This document shows positions 16,465 to 25,872 of a DNA stretch of 64,000 nt, piece by piece. How positions within the stretch are numbered: position 1 is the first letter of the stretch; every line of letters begins with the position of its first letter. Source of the DNA: an uncultured bacterium. GTDB taxonomy: Bacteria > Patescibacteriota > Saccharimonadia > Saccharimonadales > Saccharimonadaceae. The DNA lies in contig CACWJA010000002.1 of assembly GCA_902761145.1 (NCBI GenBank), positions 151,342 to 215,341 on the forward strand, given 5' to 3'. The notes beneath the pieces were generated by a model that was not told the DNA's origin, searched no databases, and was given only the letters and a program-made list of their open reading frames with translations. A program made the translations under genes and the position numbers.

Positions 16465-18066
16465 ATGAAGATGCATAGCAAAAAGGCAAAGACAATACGT
16501 ACTACATTTAGCGTGGTGGGTACATTAGGTTTAGCAGGTATATTTGGCATAGGAATATACAATGCTACTAATATAGCGAATACTAGTAATGCAAATGCCT
16601 TATCCTATAGCACCAGTAACGATATCTCCTTCACCTTTGCTCCTACATTATCTATAGGCTTATCTACTGACTCTCTCGCTATAGACAATCTAGTACCAGG
16701 TACTACAAGCGATAGTAATAAAGTATCAGTCACAGTATCATCCAATACTCCATATGGCTATGTATTATCAGCTGGAGTAGGTAGTACATTATCTACAGAC
16801 CCATACTACAATACATCAGACTTAGTGCATGATAACTCTACTACAACAGTACCTACAACCAACAAATTCAGCAGTATAGCTACATCAGCAAGCCTACAAA
16901 CCTTAGACACAGACAATACCTGGGGCTACAGTACTTCTACTGACGGTGGTGCTAACTGGAGTACCTACTCAGGTCTATCCAACACAGCTACTAAGCCACT
17001 CCTAGACATATCCGACCCTGCTACGCCTAGTACTATAGACTTTAAAATAGCCGCAAGATCAGCCTCCACCCAAGCCAGTGGTACTTACAACAACGTCATC
17101 ACCTTTTATGCGGTGGGGAAACCGAAACCACCCGAATTAATGCAGAACACTGCCACGATAAAAGCCGAACTAAAAAATGTTGGCGACGAGATCCAGGTAC
17201 AGGATGTGCGTGATGGTAACATATATTGGATTGCTAAACAAGCAGACGGAAATATTTGGATGACTCAAAACCTAGATCTTTGCATAGGTTGCAAGGACAC
17301 CGCCACACTCAACTCACAGAACACAGACCTCAATGTGTCTGGTGTTAGTGCATATAGTGGTGGTTATAAAAAAATCGATAATTTAATTACCTGGACCCCC
17401 GTATCCACGGCAGTAACTTCTAATTATCCAATAGTAAATAACTATGCAAATGGCTGGAGGTATGACGACTATATCCCATTTTCTGCCGAGGGAGGTGACA
17501 CTTATGTATATACATCAAATTCTACTAGCATTGATATCATTTTTTCTTCCCTGGATCAATGCAGTTCAGCTGGTCACAGCCCAGACGACTGCAGCCACTA
17601 TCATGTTGGCAATTATTATAATTGGTCCGCAGCAATAGCTAGCAATTCGTCAGGAAACGCATCTGCAAATTTTGCCACGGCTAGCAATTCTATATGTCCT
17701 GCTGGCTGGAGACTACCAACGGTTACTGGCAGCGGCACTGCTGTTACCAATAGAGAGTTCGGTGAGCTCTTTTCTGCTTCGGGAATCATATCAGACTTGA
17801 ACTCTACTAATCTTAGTCTTAGTAGTTTTAACAGTATTCGAGCTAATCCAATTTATTCCGTACGTGGAGGATACCTAGCTGGTCCCGCCCTAAACGGACG
17901 TTCTCAATATGGCGAATATTGGTATGGTACTTCCGCTGGGTATAACAGTACAAGCGATAGCAGCAGTGCCTATAGCTTTGATTTTGGAAATCAATCAATT
18001 CACACTATCTATGCTAGCAGATATCGCGATACCGGTTTTTCTATCCGTTGTCTGATGCGGCAATAG
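16465..18066 (+). CDS. Variable surface protein with C-terminal FISUMP domain, copy 1
   Basis: 533 residues. A signal or membrane segment at about 14-32 is followed by a Ser/Thr-rich beta region (FTFAPTLSIGLSTDSL, DNLVPGTTSDSNKVSV, SNTPYGYVLSAGVGS) that is nearly identical to the protein at 53809-55287, also at DNA level. After GKPKPPELMQ the two diverge. The second half is a FISUMP domain: IYWIAKQADGNIWMTQNLD, GNYYNWSAAIASN, ICPAGWRLPT and a final SIRCL. It has no LPXTG-like tail. The constant front and variable lectin-like end suggest a family of display proteins. It has its own promoter. Confidence 0.82.
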   Translation: MKMHSKKAKTIRTTFSVVGTLGLAGIFGIGIYNATNIANTSNANALSYSTSNDISFTFAPTLSIGLSTDSLAIDNLVPGTTSDSNKVSVTVSSNTPYGYVLSAGVGSTLSTDPYYNTSDLVHDNSTTTVPTTNKFSSIATSASLQTLDTDNTWGYSTSTDGGANWSTYSGLSNTATKPLLDISDPATPSTIDFKIAARSASTQASGTYNNVITFYAVGKPKPPELMQNTATIKAELKNVGDEIQVQDVRDGNIYWIAKQADGNIWMTQNLDLCIGCKDTATLNSQNTDLNVSGVSAYSGGYKKIDNLITWTPVSTAVTSNYPIVNNYANGWRYDDYIPFSAEGGDTYVYTSNSTSIDIIFSSLDQCSSAGHSPDDCSHYHVGNYYNWSAAIASNSSGNASANFATASNSICPAGWRLPTVTGSGTAVTNREFGELFSASGIISDLNSTNLSLSSFNSIRANPIYSVRGGYLAGPALNGRSQYGEYWYGTSAGYNSTSDSSSAYSFDFGNQSIHTIYASRYRDTGFSIRCLMRQ

Positions 18067-18122
18067 TCTCCTTTTTGCACTACGTTCACTTTCTTCTTGT
18101 AGACTTTGAGAGATAAGTGTGG

Positions 18123-18287
18123 TATAATTAGGTCAAGAGTTTCGGCTGGTTTGGGATTGCTGTAAACAAACCAGCAAGTAGTGGCCACTAGATATGGTGT
18201 ACTGTAGTTGTGAATTGACCATACAGACGCTATATATAGCGTAGTGGAACTACTATATATAATATATTAATCTAAAAGGAAGAAAGA
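18123..18287 (+). promoter_or_regulatory. rpsL-rpsG promoter and structured leader
   Basis: TGGTATAAT (-10 at 18123-18128) is followed by about 155 untranslated bases. These contain a strong hairpin GCTGGTTTG/CAAACCAGC (18145-18175) and the palindrome CGCTATATATAGCG. AAAGGAAG precedes the rpsL ATG. The length and structure fit a site for feedback by a ribosomal protein; this is inference. Confidence 0.6.
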
Positions 18288-18701
18288 ATGCCAACTATCA
18301 ATCAGTTGATCCGCAAGCCTCGCAAAAAGGCTGCGAAAAAGTCCAAATCTCCAGCACTTGGGTCCATAGTGAATACTCTAAAGACCAAGCGCTACGAGAA
18401 AGCTGCACCACTGAAGCGTGGTGTGTGTATAAAAGTAACTACCAAGACGCCAAAAAAGCCTAACTCCGCTATGCGTAAGGTAGCACGTGTGCGCCTAACC
18501 AATGGCCAAGAAGTCTGGGCTTACATCGGTGGCGAAGGTCACAATCTGCAGGAGCACGCCGTAGTGCTAGTACGCGGTGGCCGTGTACCAGATTTGCCTG
18601 GTGTACGTTATCATATAGTACGCGGTACACTAGATCTCCAGGGTGTACAAGGTCGCAAGCAAGGGCGCAGTAAATATGGCGCCAAAAAGGAGGGTAAGTA
18701 A
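18288..18701 (+). CDS. rpsL: 30S ribosomal protein S12
   Basis: 137 residues, normal length. Decoding-centre protein with [13 protein letters not shown], the conserved [43 protein letters not shown] and the basic tail [12 protein letters not shown]. The conserved Lys of TPKKPNSA, the site of streptomycin-resistance changes in other bacteria, is the normal residue. Its stop shares a base with the rpsG start (TAATG). Confidence 0.98.
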   Translation: MPTINQLIRKPRKKAAKKSKSPALGSIVNTLKTKRYEKAAPLKRGVCIKVTTKTPKKPNSAMRKVARVRLTNGQEVWAYIGGEGHNLQEHAVVLVRGGRVPDLPGVRYHIVRGTLDLQGVQGRKQGRSKYGAKKEGK

Positions 18702-19177
18702 TGCCACGTAAAACTACCAAATCATTAGTGCGAAAAGTAAATCCTGATCGCAAATATCAGTCTATCCTAGTACAAAGACTCATCAATAAGTCTATGCTAG
18801 ATGGGAAAAAGCAAGTAGCCGAACGCGCAGTATATAGCGCTATAGAAGGTGCTGCCAAGAAGCTAAAGTCCGAGAACCCAGTAGAAGTACTAGAAAAAGC
18901 TATCGCCAATGTATCACCGGATTTTGAAGTAAAATCTCGCCGTGTAGGTGGTGCTAACTACCAGATACCTTTCCCAATTCATGGACACAGACAGCTGCAT
19001 TTCGCTTTCTCATGGCTAGTGCAGTCTGCAAGAGCCCGCAGCGGTATGCCATATGCGAAGCGCCTAGAGGCTGAAATAGTAGATGCCTACAACGAAACTG
19101 GCGCTGCCTTCAAGAAGAAGGAAGATTGCCATAGGATGGCAGAAGCCAACCGCGCCTTCGCACACTTTGCGCGCTAG
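18701..19177 (+). CDS. rpsG: 30S ribosomal protein S7
   Basis: 158 residues. Primary 16S rRNA-binding protein of the 30S head: [64 protein letters not shown], and KKEDCHRMAEANRAFAHFAR at the end. It is translationally coupled to rpsL. In most bacteria fusA and tuf follow; here a terminator and gap follow instead. Confidence 0.98.
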   Translation: MPRKTTKSLVRKVNPDRKYQSILVQRLINKSMLDGKKQVAERAVYSAIEGAAKKLKSENPVEVLEKAIANVSPDFEVKSRRVGGANYQIPFPIHGHRQLHFAFSWLVQSARARSGMPYAKRLEAEIVDAYNETGAAFKKKEDCHRMAEANRAFAHFAR

Positions 19178-19228
19178 CGCTCTGGACTCTCTTTGAAAAG
19201 AAAGTCCAACAAAGAAACTAAGTTTGAA

Positions 19229-19264
19229 AAAGAAGACAGGCGCATGTCCTGATCTTCTTTTTTG
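19229..19264 (+). terminator. Terminator after rpsG
   Basis: Imperfect hairpin AAAGAAGACAGG/CCTGATCTTCTTT followed by T residues. Confidence 0.75.
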
Positions 19265-19332
19265 ATTATAATATTTTATAAAATTATAATTATAGACAAT
19301 ATTAAGTATTAATTATTTTTTATAAAGTATGC

Positions 19333-19338
19333 TATAAT
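19333..19338 (+). promoter_or_regulatory. -10 box of the gap operon
   Basis: TGCTATAAT; a short leader with TTAGGAGG precedes the gap ATG. Confidence 0.7.
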
Positions 19339-19363
19339 TACCTTAAGAAGATTAGGAGGTAAA

Positions 19364-20368
19364 ATGGTAAAGGTAGCTATTAATGGGTTCGGGAGGATCG
19401 GACGTAATGCGCTAAAAATATTATTGGAGCGACACGACGTACAGGTGGTAGCGATTAATGACATTACTGACGCTGCGACTTTGGCGCATCTACTAAAGCA
19501 CGACTCGTCGTACGGAGCTTATGACAAAAATGTATCCGCAAAAGAAAATTCTATCATCGTGAATACTCGTGAAATACCGGTATTTGCAGAGAAAGATCCA
19601 GCAAACTTGCCCTGGGCGAAGCTCGGCGTAGATGTGGTGATAGAATCTACGGGATTTTTCACCAAGCCAGAAGATGCACGTGCGCATATAAAAGCTGGTG
19701 CTAAGAAAGTGGTAATATCTGCCCCAGCCAAGGGCGAAGGTGCTAAGACGGTCGTACTTGGCGTAAATGAAGAAGTAGTAGACGCGAGCGACGAGATCAT
19801 CTCTAACGCATCGTGCACTACCAACTGTATCGCGCCTATTATGAAAGTACTTGAAGACACATATGGCATAGACAAGGCTATGATGACCACAGTGCACTCT
19901 TACACTGGATCTCAACGGATATTGGATGCTCCAGCAAAGGACTTGCGCGAAGCCAGAAGTGCCGCCGAGAATATTGTGCCCACCACTACGGGCGCCTCCA
20001 AAGCCGCTGCACTCACTATACCTAGCTTAGCTGGCAAGTTTAACGGGCTATCGGTGCGTGTACCTACGCCAGTAGTATCGTTATCTGACATTACCGCTAT
20101 ACTCAAGACAGATGTTTCCAGGGAAGATCTTATCAAAACATTCAAAAAAGCCGCAAAAGAGCCCTACTACGAAGGTATACTTGGAGTAACAGAAGAAGAG
20201 CTAGTGTCGTCTGATTTTATCGGTGATCCACATTCTTGTATAGTAGATTTGCCACTAACGGATGTAGTGGGTGGTAATATGATAAAAATAGTTGCCTGGT
20301 ACGACAACGAGTGGGGATATTCTAATAGACTAGTGGAGCTAGCAGTAGATTTTGGGAAGGAGAGTTAA
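19364..20368 (+). CDS. gap: Glyceraldehyde-3-phosphate dehydrogenase
   Basis: 334 residues, normal length. Converts glyceraldehyde-3-phosphate to 1,3-bisphosphoglycerate with NAD(P)+. NAD-binding start VKVAINGFGRIGRNALK; catalytic segment SNASCTTNCIAP (Cys about residue 151); C-terminal WYDNEWGYSNRLVEL. First gene of a tight operon gap-rpiB-rpe-pfkB-LOG in which most genes overlap by one to a few bases. The TTAGGAGG site fixes the start. Confidence 0.98.
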   Translation: MVKVAINGFGRIGRNALKILLERHDVQVVAINDITDAATLAHLLKHDSSYGAYDKNVSAKENSIIVNTREIPVFAEKDPANLPWAKLGVDVVIESTGFFTKPEDARAHIKAGAKKVVISAPAKGEGAKTVVLGVNEEVVDASDEIISNASCTTNCIAPIMKVLEDTYGIDKAMMTTVHSYTGSQRILDAPAKDLREARSAAENIVPTTTGASKAAALTIPSLAGKFNGLSVRVPTPVVSLSDITAILKTDVSREDLIKTFKKAAKEPYYEGILGVTEEELVSSDFIGDPHSCIVDLPLTDVVGGNMIKIVAWYDNEWGYSNRLVELAVDFGKES

Positions 20369-20814
20369 TGGAGATATTCGTCGGAGCGGACTATAAAGGG
20401 CTCGAAAAAAAGCAGAAAGTACTGGGATTTCTGGCCAAAAAAGATTACAACGTAAATGACTTAGGCACTTACGACTCTTCCGAAAATGACTATAATGATC
20501 CTGCTATAGCGGTGTCCAAGATGGTACGCAAGAATCGCGATGCGAGAGGAATACTGATTTGCGATTCTGCGCACGGCATGACTATCCAAGCCAATAGATT
20601 TAAAGGTATCCGCGCAGCAAATTGCGATTCGGAAGAGTCGGTCAAGCTAGCGCGCGAGCATGACGATATTAATGTGCTTTGTCTGGCAGCACATTTCTTG
20701 GAGTTAGACAAAATGCAGGAGCTGATCGAAGTATTTCTAAACACTAAATTTATAGATTATGAGCGCCGGATTCGACGAATAAATAGATTGGACGAAAGGG
20801 GTGATTATGATTAG
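20368..20814 (+). CDS. rpiB: Ribose-5-phosphate isomerase B
   Basis: 148 residues. Interconverts ribose-5-phosphate and ribulose-5-phosphate. MEIFVGADYKGLEKK matches the family start. The catalytic Cys is kept in GILICDSAHGM, where most RpiB have CGTGIG, so the loop is unusual though Thr to Ser is mild. ANRFKGIRAANC and AREHDDINVLCL, with the catalytic His, are typical. It overlaps the gap stop by one base and runs into rpe. Confidence 0.9.
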   Translation: MEIFVGADYKGLEKKQKVLGFLAKKDYNVNDLGTYDSSENDYNDPAIAVSKMVRKNRDARGILICDSAHGMTIQANRFKGIRAANCDSEESVKLAREHDDINVLCLAAHFLELDKMQELIEVFLNTKFIDYERRIRRINRLDERGDYD

Positions 20815-21463
20815 GACAGTATCAATAGTGCCATCGATTTTGTCTGCCGACAAAGAAGAATACCGCATGCAGGTAGAAAGAATCAATATTTTTACACGTA
20901 GGGTCCAGATAGATGTAACAGACGGAGTATTTGCACCAAGCCAAACGCTAGATATTACTGATGTATGGTGGCCAAAAAATTGGCAAGCAGACTTGCATCT
21001 AATGGTAGCGCAGCCATCACTATACCTAGATACGATATTAAAATTAAATCCGTCACTATGCATACTGCACGCCGAGGCTAGCGAGAATCTTTTTCCAGTG
21101 TTTGACAGCCTTAAAAGTGCTGGAATCAAAACTGGCGTGGCGCTACTGCCATCTACTTATCCTGGCAATGCGAAAGCCTATATAGATGTAGTTGATCACG
21201 TATTAATATTTGCTGGGCAACTAGGAGCTCAGGGTGGACAAGCCGATTTAATGCAAATGGAAAAAATCCCTCTAGTACGAAACATGAAGCCAGAGCTAGA
21301 GATAGGATGGGATGGTGGCGCAAATGTGTCAAACGTCAGGGCATTAGCGCATGCAGACCTAGACGTAATAAATGTGGGTTCTGCGATATCTATGTCACCG
21401 AACCCAGCTGAAACATTTCAGGAGCTAGTAGCAGAAATAGACAAGAATGGAGTGGCGTTGTAA
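20807..21463 (+). CDS. rpe: Ribulose-phosphate 3-epimerase-like protein
   Basis: About 218 residues, TIM barrel. Interconverts ribulose-5-phosphate and xylulose-5-phosphate. Recognisable blocks: VPSILSADKEEYRMQVERI, QIDVTDGVFAPSQT, DLHLMVAQP, EIGWDGGANVSNV and INVGSAISM. It is more diverged than usual: HxDVMDGxF is QIDVTDGVF and the HMMV-type motif is LHLMV. An in-frame GTG at 20801 is possible, but AAAGGGG at 20795-20801 fits the ATG at 20807. It supplies xylulose-5-phosphate, the substrate of the split phosphoketolase at 55.5-57.6 kb. Confidence 0.8.
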   Translation: MIRTVSIVPSILSADKEEYRMQVERINIFTRRVQIDVTDGVFAPSQTLDITDVWWPKNWQADLHLMVAQPSLYLDTILKLNPSLCILHAEASENLFPVFDSLKSAGIKTGVALLPSTYPGNAKAYIDVVDHVLIFAGQLGAQGGQADLMQMEKIPLVRNMKPELEIGWDGGANVSNVRALAHADLDVINVGSAISMSPNPAETFQELVAEIDKNGVAL

Positions 21464-22425
21464 TGGCAAGGATAGTATCATTGGGGTCAGCACTGCAAGA
21501 TGTCTACCTTATAGACCACGATGACCTTAGGCCTACAAGTATAGGCGACGCGGCAATATTTGGCAAAGTATTGGTGGGGTCTAAGGTTGATATAGATAAA
21601 ATATCATATGAGGTGGGCGGGGGAGGAGTAAATTCTGCCATTACTTTTGCGAGACATGGGCATGAAGCTATATTTATAGGCAATACTGGTAAAGATGCGG
21701 CTAGCTATGCCATAACCAAGACGCTAGATAAAGAAGGTATAGACACTAGCTACATCAATGTGCTAGAAAGAAAGTCTACAGGCACATCGGTGATACTTCT
21801 AGACAGCGAGAGCGGAGAACGTACTATTTTGACTTGCAGGGGGGCAAGTGATCAGTTTGGGAATTTTTCCGAAAACGATCTAGACATGATATGTCCAGAA
21901 TGGCTATATGTGACCACGCTAGGTGGAGACATGGATACACTGGAAAGATTTTTGATCAAAGCACAGGCTATGGGAATAAAGGTAATGTTTAACCCTGGAG
22001 TGAAGGAACTGCGAAACGCTAAAGAGTTGGCAAGGCTACTAAAGTACATAACAATACTTAATGTTAATAAGTCTGAGGCGTCGGAGCTGGTGCCCGGCAA
22101 TACGCTGGTAGAATTACTCTATCGCCTAAATAATTACGTAGATATTGTCATCATCACGGACGGGGCTATGGGCGGAATAGCTGGCAATAGTGAGGAGATT
22201 TATCGATTTGGAATATACGAAGATCGCAAGGTGAAGGACGCCACTGGGGCGGGCGATGCTTTTGGTTCTGGGTTCTTGGCCCACTATGCAAGTGGCAAAT
22301 CATTCCGCAGTTCACTGATATTTGCCTCAGCAAATTCTACTGCCGTAGTATCTAAATTGGGAGCTAATCGCGGGATCCTGAGTGGCAACGAGCCGCTACA
22401 TCCAATGCCAATACAAAAAATATAA
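21463..22425 (+). CDS. PfkB-family carbohydrate kinase
   Basis: 320 residues. Ribokinase/PfkB fold: N-terminal GSALQDVYLID, the GGGGVNSAITFARHG motif (a GGxxxNxA-type PfkB signature), and the C-terminal anion-hole motif DATGAGDAFGSGFLAHY with the catalytic Asp. It phosphorylates a sugar or nucleoside; the substrate is not decided. Its place behind gap, rpiB and rpe suggests ribokinase or another pentose or hexose kinase. The start overlaps the rpe stop by one base. Confidence 0.88.
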   Translation: MARIVSLGSALQDVYLIDHDDLRPTSIGDAAIFGKVLVGSKVDIDKISYEVGGGGVNSAITFARHGHEAIFIGNTGKDAASYAITKTLDKEGIDTSYINVLERKSTGTSVILLDSESGERTILTCRGASDQFGNFSENDLDMICPEWLYVTTLGGDMDTLERFLIKAQAMGIKVMFNPGVKELRNAKELARLLKYITILNVNKSEASELVPGNTLVELLYRLNNYVDIVIITDGAMGGIAGNSEEIYRFGIYEDRKVKDATGAGDAFGSGFLAHYASGKSFRSSLIFASANSTAVVSKLGANRGILSGNEPLHPMPIQKI

Positions 22426-22434
22426 GGAGAAGAC

Positions 22435-23142
22435 ATGCTGAAAGCTGAACAAGAATTATTAAAAAAATTAACGATTGCTGACCTAGAACGTGCAAATGCT
22501 TATGCTAAAGATCTAGGCAGTGGACTACAGATAGTGCGCTCTTTTCCACAGGGTGTAACAGTATTTGGATCGGCAAGGTTGTCACAGAAGGATAAATACT
22601 GCGAAAAAGCCTTTAAGCTGGGGCATCTGCTGGCCGAGCATGGACATACAGTAATTACTGGTGGTGGACCAGGTATAATGGAGGCAGCAAATCACGGCGC
22701 TTACGAAATAGGCGGTAGGTCCATCGGCCTCAATATCACGCTTACACACGAACAACACCCCAATCCTTATCTTACGGATTGCATTACTTTTGAATACTTT
22801 TTTGCGCGTAAAGTATCTTTGGCTATGTCGGCCAAAGTATTCGTATTTTTTCCAGGAGGATTCGGCACTATGGATGAATTATCAGAGATATTATGTTTAA
22901 TGCAGGAAGCTAAGATGCCAAAGATGCCAGTATTCTTAGTAGGGAAGGAGTACTGGAAAGGCTTTGATAAAATAATCGAGAAGATGGTATTAATGAAACT
23001 AATCAATGCGCGCGACACAAAAATATTTACAATCACCAATAAAGTGGAAGATATCGTAAAAGCCGCCGATAAAATCGGACACCCTAAAGTGTCCGAGAAC
23101 TTCTATGATGGATTTCGCGAAGCGAATTTTATGCAAAGGTAG
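22435..23142 (+). CDS. LOG-family nucleoside 5'-monophosphate phosphoribohydrolase
   Basis: 235 residues, Rossmann-like lysine decarboxylase-like (LOG) family. Signatures TVFGSARL, ITGGGPGIMEAANHGAYEIGG and FPGGFGTMDELSEIL. Family members release the base and ribose-5-phosphate from nucleoside monophosphates; a link to the pentose genes upstream is attractive. AAGGAG precedes the ATG. The 3' end overlaps the convergent eno gene by 14 bases. Confidence 0.9.
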   Translation: MLKAEQELLKKLTIADLERANAYAKDLGSGLQIVRSFPQGVTVFGSARLSQKDKYCEKAFKLGHLLAEHGHTVITGGGPGIMEAANHGAYEIGGRSIGLNITLTHEQHPNPYLTDCITFEYFFARKVSLAMSAKVFVFFPGGFGTMDELSEILCLMQEAKMPKMPVFLVGKEYWKGFDKIIEKMVLMKLINARDTKIFTITNKVEDIVKAADKIGHPKVSENFYDGFREANFMQR

Positions 23143-24424
23143 TTTTGAAAGGATCTCGCAACCCCAGGCGCGAATTGCCTTCGGCGATACGGATAAGTTC
23201 GTTGTATTTGGCTATGCGTTCGCTGCGAGAAAGGGAACCTGTTTTGATCTGACCAGTGCCTAGCCCCACGGCGAGGTGAGCTATGGATACATCCTCGGTC
23301 TCGCCAGATCGATGAGACATGACAGTACGAAAGCCGGATTTTTTGGCGAGAAGCACAGCGTCGATGGTTTCGCTTAGGCTACCGATTTGATTAGGCTTAA
23401 TAAGTATGGCGTTGCCAGCGTGTTCGGTAATACCACGCTCTAATAATTTGACGTTTGTAACAAAGAGGTCGTCGCCTACTAGCTGCACGCGACTACCTAT
23501 ACGCTCGGTCATATTTTTCCAGTTATTCCAGTCGTTTTCTGCCAAACCATCTTCTATGGACACTACTGGATAATTATCGATGATCCATGTATACCAATTG
23601 ATAAGATCATCAGCAGATTTCCAGTCGCCGTTGGTTTTGAGAACATAATGATCCTGATCGTAAAACTCGCTTGATGCAATATCCATAGCTATAGCGATAT
23701 CTTTGCCGAATTGATAACGAGTCTTGTCTACTGCGTATTTGATACACTCTAGTGGCTCGTTGTTACCGTCGCGCACCTTAGGAGCATAGCCACCCTCATC
23801 GCCTACAGTAGTAGGGTAGTTACGCTCTTCCAGGACTTTCTTAAGAGCATGGAATACTTCTGCGCCCATTTGTACAGCCTCCGCTATATTGCCAGCGCCC
23901 AGCGGCATAATCATGTATTCTTGGAAATCCGTTGCCCATGAGGCGTGTTCGCCGCCATTCATTACATTCATCATTGGCATGGGGATAGACATTTCGCCCT
24001 CAGTACCAGCTAGTTCTGCTATGTATTTATAAAATGGCACACCCTCAGCATCGGCATTGGCTTTGGCTGTAGCCAGCGACACTGCCAAAATAGCGTTAGC
24101 GCCGAGGTTGCTTTTATTATCAGTACCATCAATCTCGAACATCATCTGATCAACCGCACGTAATTCGGAGGTATTACCCACTAGCACATCGCGGATCTTG
24201 GAGTTGATATTCCAGACCGCCTTTAGGACACCTTTGCCACCGTAGCAATTTTTGTCACCGTCACGAAGTTCTAGGGCCTCAAGCGTACCAGTAGATGCGC
24301 CGGATGGTACAATGGCGCGGCCAAAACCGCCATTTTCCAAAAAGACTTCAGCTTCCACTGTAGGATTGCCTCTGGAGTCTAAGACTTGTCTTGCTTTGAT
24401 ATTGCTTATCGTATTCTTTTCCAT
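23129..24424 (-). CDS. eno: Enolase
   Basis: 431 residues, normal length. Converts 2-phosphoglycerate to phosphoenolpyruvate. Motifs: ARQVLDSRGNPTVEAEV, SGASTGTLEALELRD, MNVMNGGEHA, TVGDEGGYAP, SIEDGLAENDW, LVGDDLFVTN, LIKPNQIGSLSE and SHRSGETED. The mRNA should be leaderless: TATAAT lies six bases before the ATG. Convergent with the LOG gene, with overlapping 3' ends and no visible terminator. Confidence 0.98.
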   Translation of the reverse strand: MEKNTISNIKARQVLDSRGNPTVEAEVFLENGGFGRAIVPSGASTGTLEALELRDGDKNCYGGKGVLKAVWNINSKIRDVLVGNTSELRAVDQMMFEIDGTDNKSNLGANAILAVSLATAKANADAEGVPFYKYIAELAGTEGEMSIPMPMMNVMNGGEHASWATDFQEYMIMPLGAGNIAEAVQMGAEVFHALKKVLEERNYPTTVGDEGGYAPKVRDGNNEPLECIKYAVDKTRYQFGKDIAIAMDIASSEFYDQDHYVLKTNGDWKSADDLINWYTWIIDNYPVVSIEDGLAENDWNNWKNMTERIGSRVQLVGDDLFVTNVKLLERGITEHAGNAILIKPNQIGSLSETIDAVLLAKKSGFRTVMSHRSGETEDVSIAHLAVGLGTGQIKTGSLSRSERIAKYNELIRIAEGNSRLGLRDPFKTTFA

Positions 24425-24430
24425 ATTGTT

Positions 24431-24436
24431 ATTATA
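24431..24436 (-). promoter_or_regulatory. eno -10 box, leaderless start
   Basis: TATAAT on the minus strand, six bases before the eno ATG. Confidence 0.7.
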
Positions 24437-24459
24437 ACTTATTTTGCCATAAAGTATGG

Positions 24460-24465
24460 TACAAT
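24460..24465 (+). promoter_or_regulatory. -10 box of the gene at 24496
   Basis: TGGTACAAT, then a leader with AAGGAG. It is divergent from eno. Confidence 0.6.
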
Positions 24466-24495
24466 ATGCTTAAGATTTAATAAGTAAGGAGTGGC

Positions 24496-25848
24496 ATGAA
24501 CCAAGATCCAAGCAATATGATGAGTAACTCTTTACCCGCTGCGCAAGGGGCTAATTATACGGCCGTTAGTGCATCATCACTAGATAGGCCGATGCAACAG
24601 GCCGCGCCTATAAATGCCGCACCCAAAAAACATAAAACCAAACTTGTAGTTGGCATTATTGCCGCGATCATCATTCTGATCGGTGGCGGCGTTGCGGCTG
24701 CTGTGATATTACTCAATATAAAAGATCCAGTAGCTGAAGCAATGACAAAAATGGTAAGTGGTGGAGCGCCAGATAAAATAGCAATCAGTGGAGATATTAA
24801 GGTAACCGCAAACGATCCAGGTGCACTAATATCTGAAATAAAAGTTTCTTTAAACTCCAAATTTAGAGAGTGGTCGCTAATAAACAATTCTAGTGCTACA
24901 ATAACTGCAACTATTCGTAATGTGGGGAATGTGGAAATAAAACTTGATGAGGTGTATGCCTCCGGCGATGATTTATTTATCAAACTTGAAGGATTGACTA
25001 ATGCAATTGAAGACTCTGGATTATCGTATTTGTTGGATGCAGCAAAAAGACTTAACGAGATGGAGGACTGTGGAGATGATGCGGCTTGTCAAGGCAGTAA
25101 TCCAAGTCTGTTACAATGTATTGGCGGCGAAGAATGCGACGAATCCAATATAGTCAACGCGGGTATAGAATCTTTAATTACTTCCGGGCAGATAGTACTA
25201 GATGAGGGAACTATCGCTATGATTTCATCCATAATAGATGCCGCAGAAGTGATAGATGGCGAATGGCTCAAGATATCATCTAGCGACCTAAAATCGTTCG
25301 CGGGGTTCGTACTGCCTACAGATGATACTAGTTGCGTAGTGGACTTAGCTAGTGCTATATATACAAATAGACACAGCACTGCAGACCTTTACAACAAATA
25401 TCCATTTGTAAAATCTGATGACAATAACATTACTATATCTAGTGTTCAATATCCTGTACATAAAGTGGGTATTGACTCTAAGAATTTTGCTGATTTTGTC
25501 AACTCAATCCGTAGCACTGCTATACTAGATCGTATATATTCCTGCCTTAATTTGGAAAATGACGCGCTACTGGAGGATGGAGACGTTGCTGGTATTCTAG
25601 AGGGCTCGCCAGACATGTATGTAGAAGTAGACAATGACGATATTTTCACTAGGCTATACTTTAGTGCGAAGATAGAAGAGGGCGTAGTAACGGCGGATTT
25701 GAACTTTACATACCCATCCAGCATAAGCGTGCCGGAGCCTCCAGAATATATAGATCTTTCTGATGTTGAACAAGATATTTCCACTAATATTTATGAGGCC
25801 GAAACTGTGGAAGACACCGAGAGTGAGCCTAGTAAGATTGACAAATAG
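24496..25848 (+). CDS. Membrane-anchored extracytoplasmic protein, unknown function
   Basis: 450 residues. A cytoplasmic Asn/Pro/Ala-rich N-terminus of about 48 residues precedes one membrane segment (LVVGIIAAIIILIGGG, about 50-75). A large outside domain follows with four or more Cys (EDCGDDAACQG, LQCIGGEEC). The sequence has alternating beta strands and acidic loops, somewhat like lipoprotein-type domains, but no family is recognised. The start follows AAGGAG. The 3' end carries the -35 box of uvrC. Confidence 0.7.
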   Translation: MNQDPSNMMSNSLPAAQGANYTAVSASSLDRPMQQAAPINAAPKKHKTKLVVGIIAAIIILIGGGVAAAVILLNIKDPVAEAMTKMVSGGAPDKIAISGDIKVTANDPGALISEIKVSLNSKFREWSLINNSSATITATIRNVGNVEIKLDEVYASGDDLFIKLEGLTNAIEDSGLSYLLDAAKRLNEMEDCGDDAACQGSNPSLLQCIGGEECDESNIVNAGIESLITSGQIVLDEGTIAMISSIIDAAEVIDGEWLKISSSDLKSFAGFVLPTDDTSCVVDLASAIYTNRHSTADLYNKYPFVKSDDNNITISSVQYPVHKVGIDSKNFADFVNSIRSTAILDRIYSCLNLENDALLEDGDVAGILEGSPDMYVEVDNDDIFTRLYFSAKIEEGVVTADLNFTYPSSISVPEPPEYIDLSDVEQDISTNIYEAETVEDTESEPSKIDK

Positions 25849-25866
25849 CCGTAAGTGTGATATAAT
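25838..25866 (+). promoter_or_regulatory. uvrC promoter, consensus, leaderless
   Basis: TTGACA (25838-25843), 17-base spacer, TATAAT (25861-25866) with TGA before it. The ATG follows after six bases. The -35 is inside the upstream coding region. Confidence 0.85.
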
Positions 25867-25872
25867 TAGAAG

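Noticed and set aside
20368..20814. Non-functional RpiB because of the CDSAHG loop
   Set aside because: The catalytic Cys and His are kept, and Thr to Ser is conservative.
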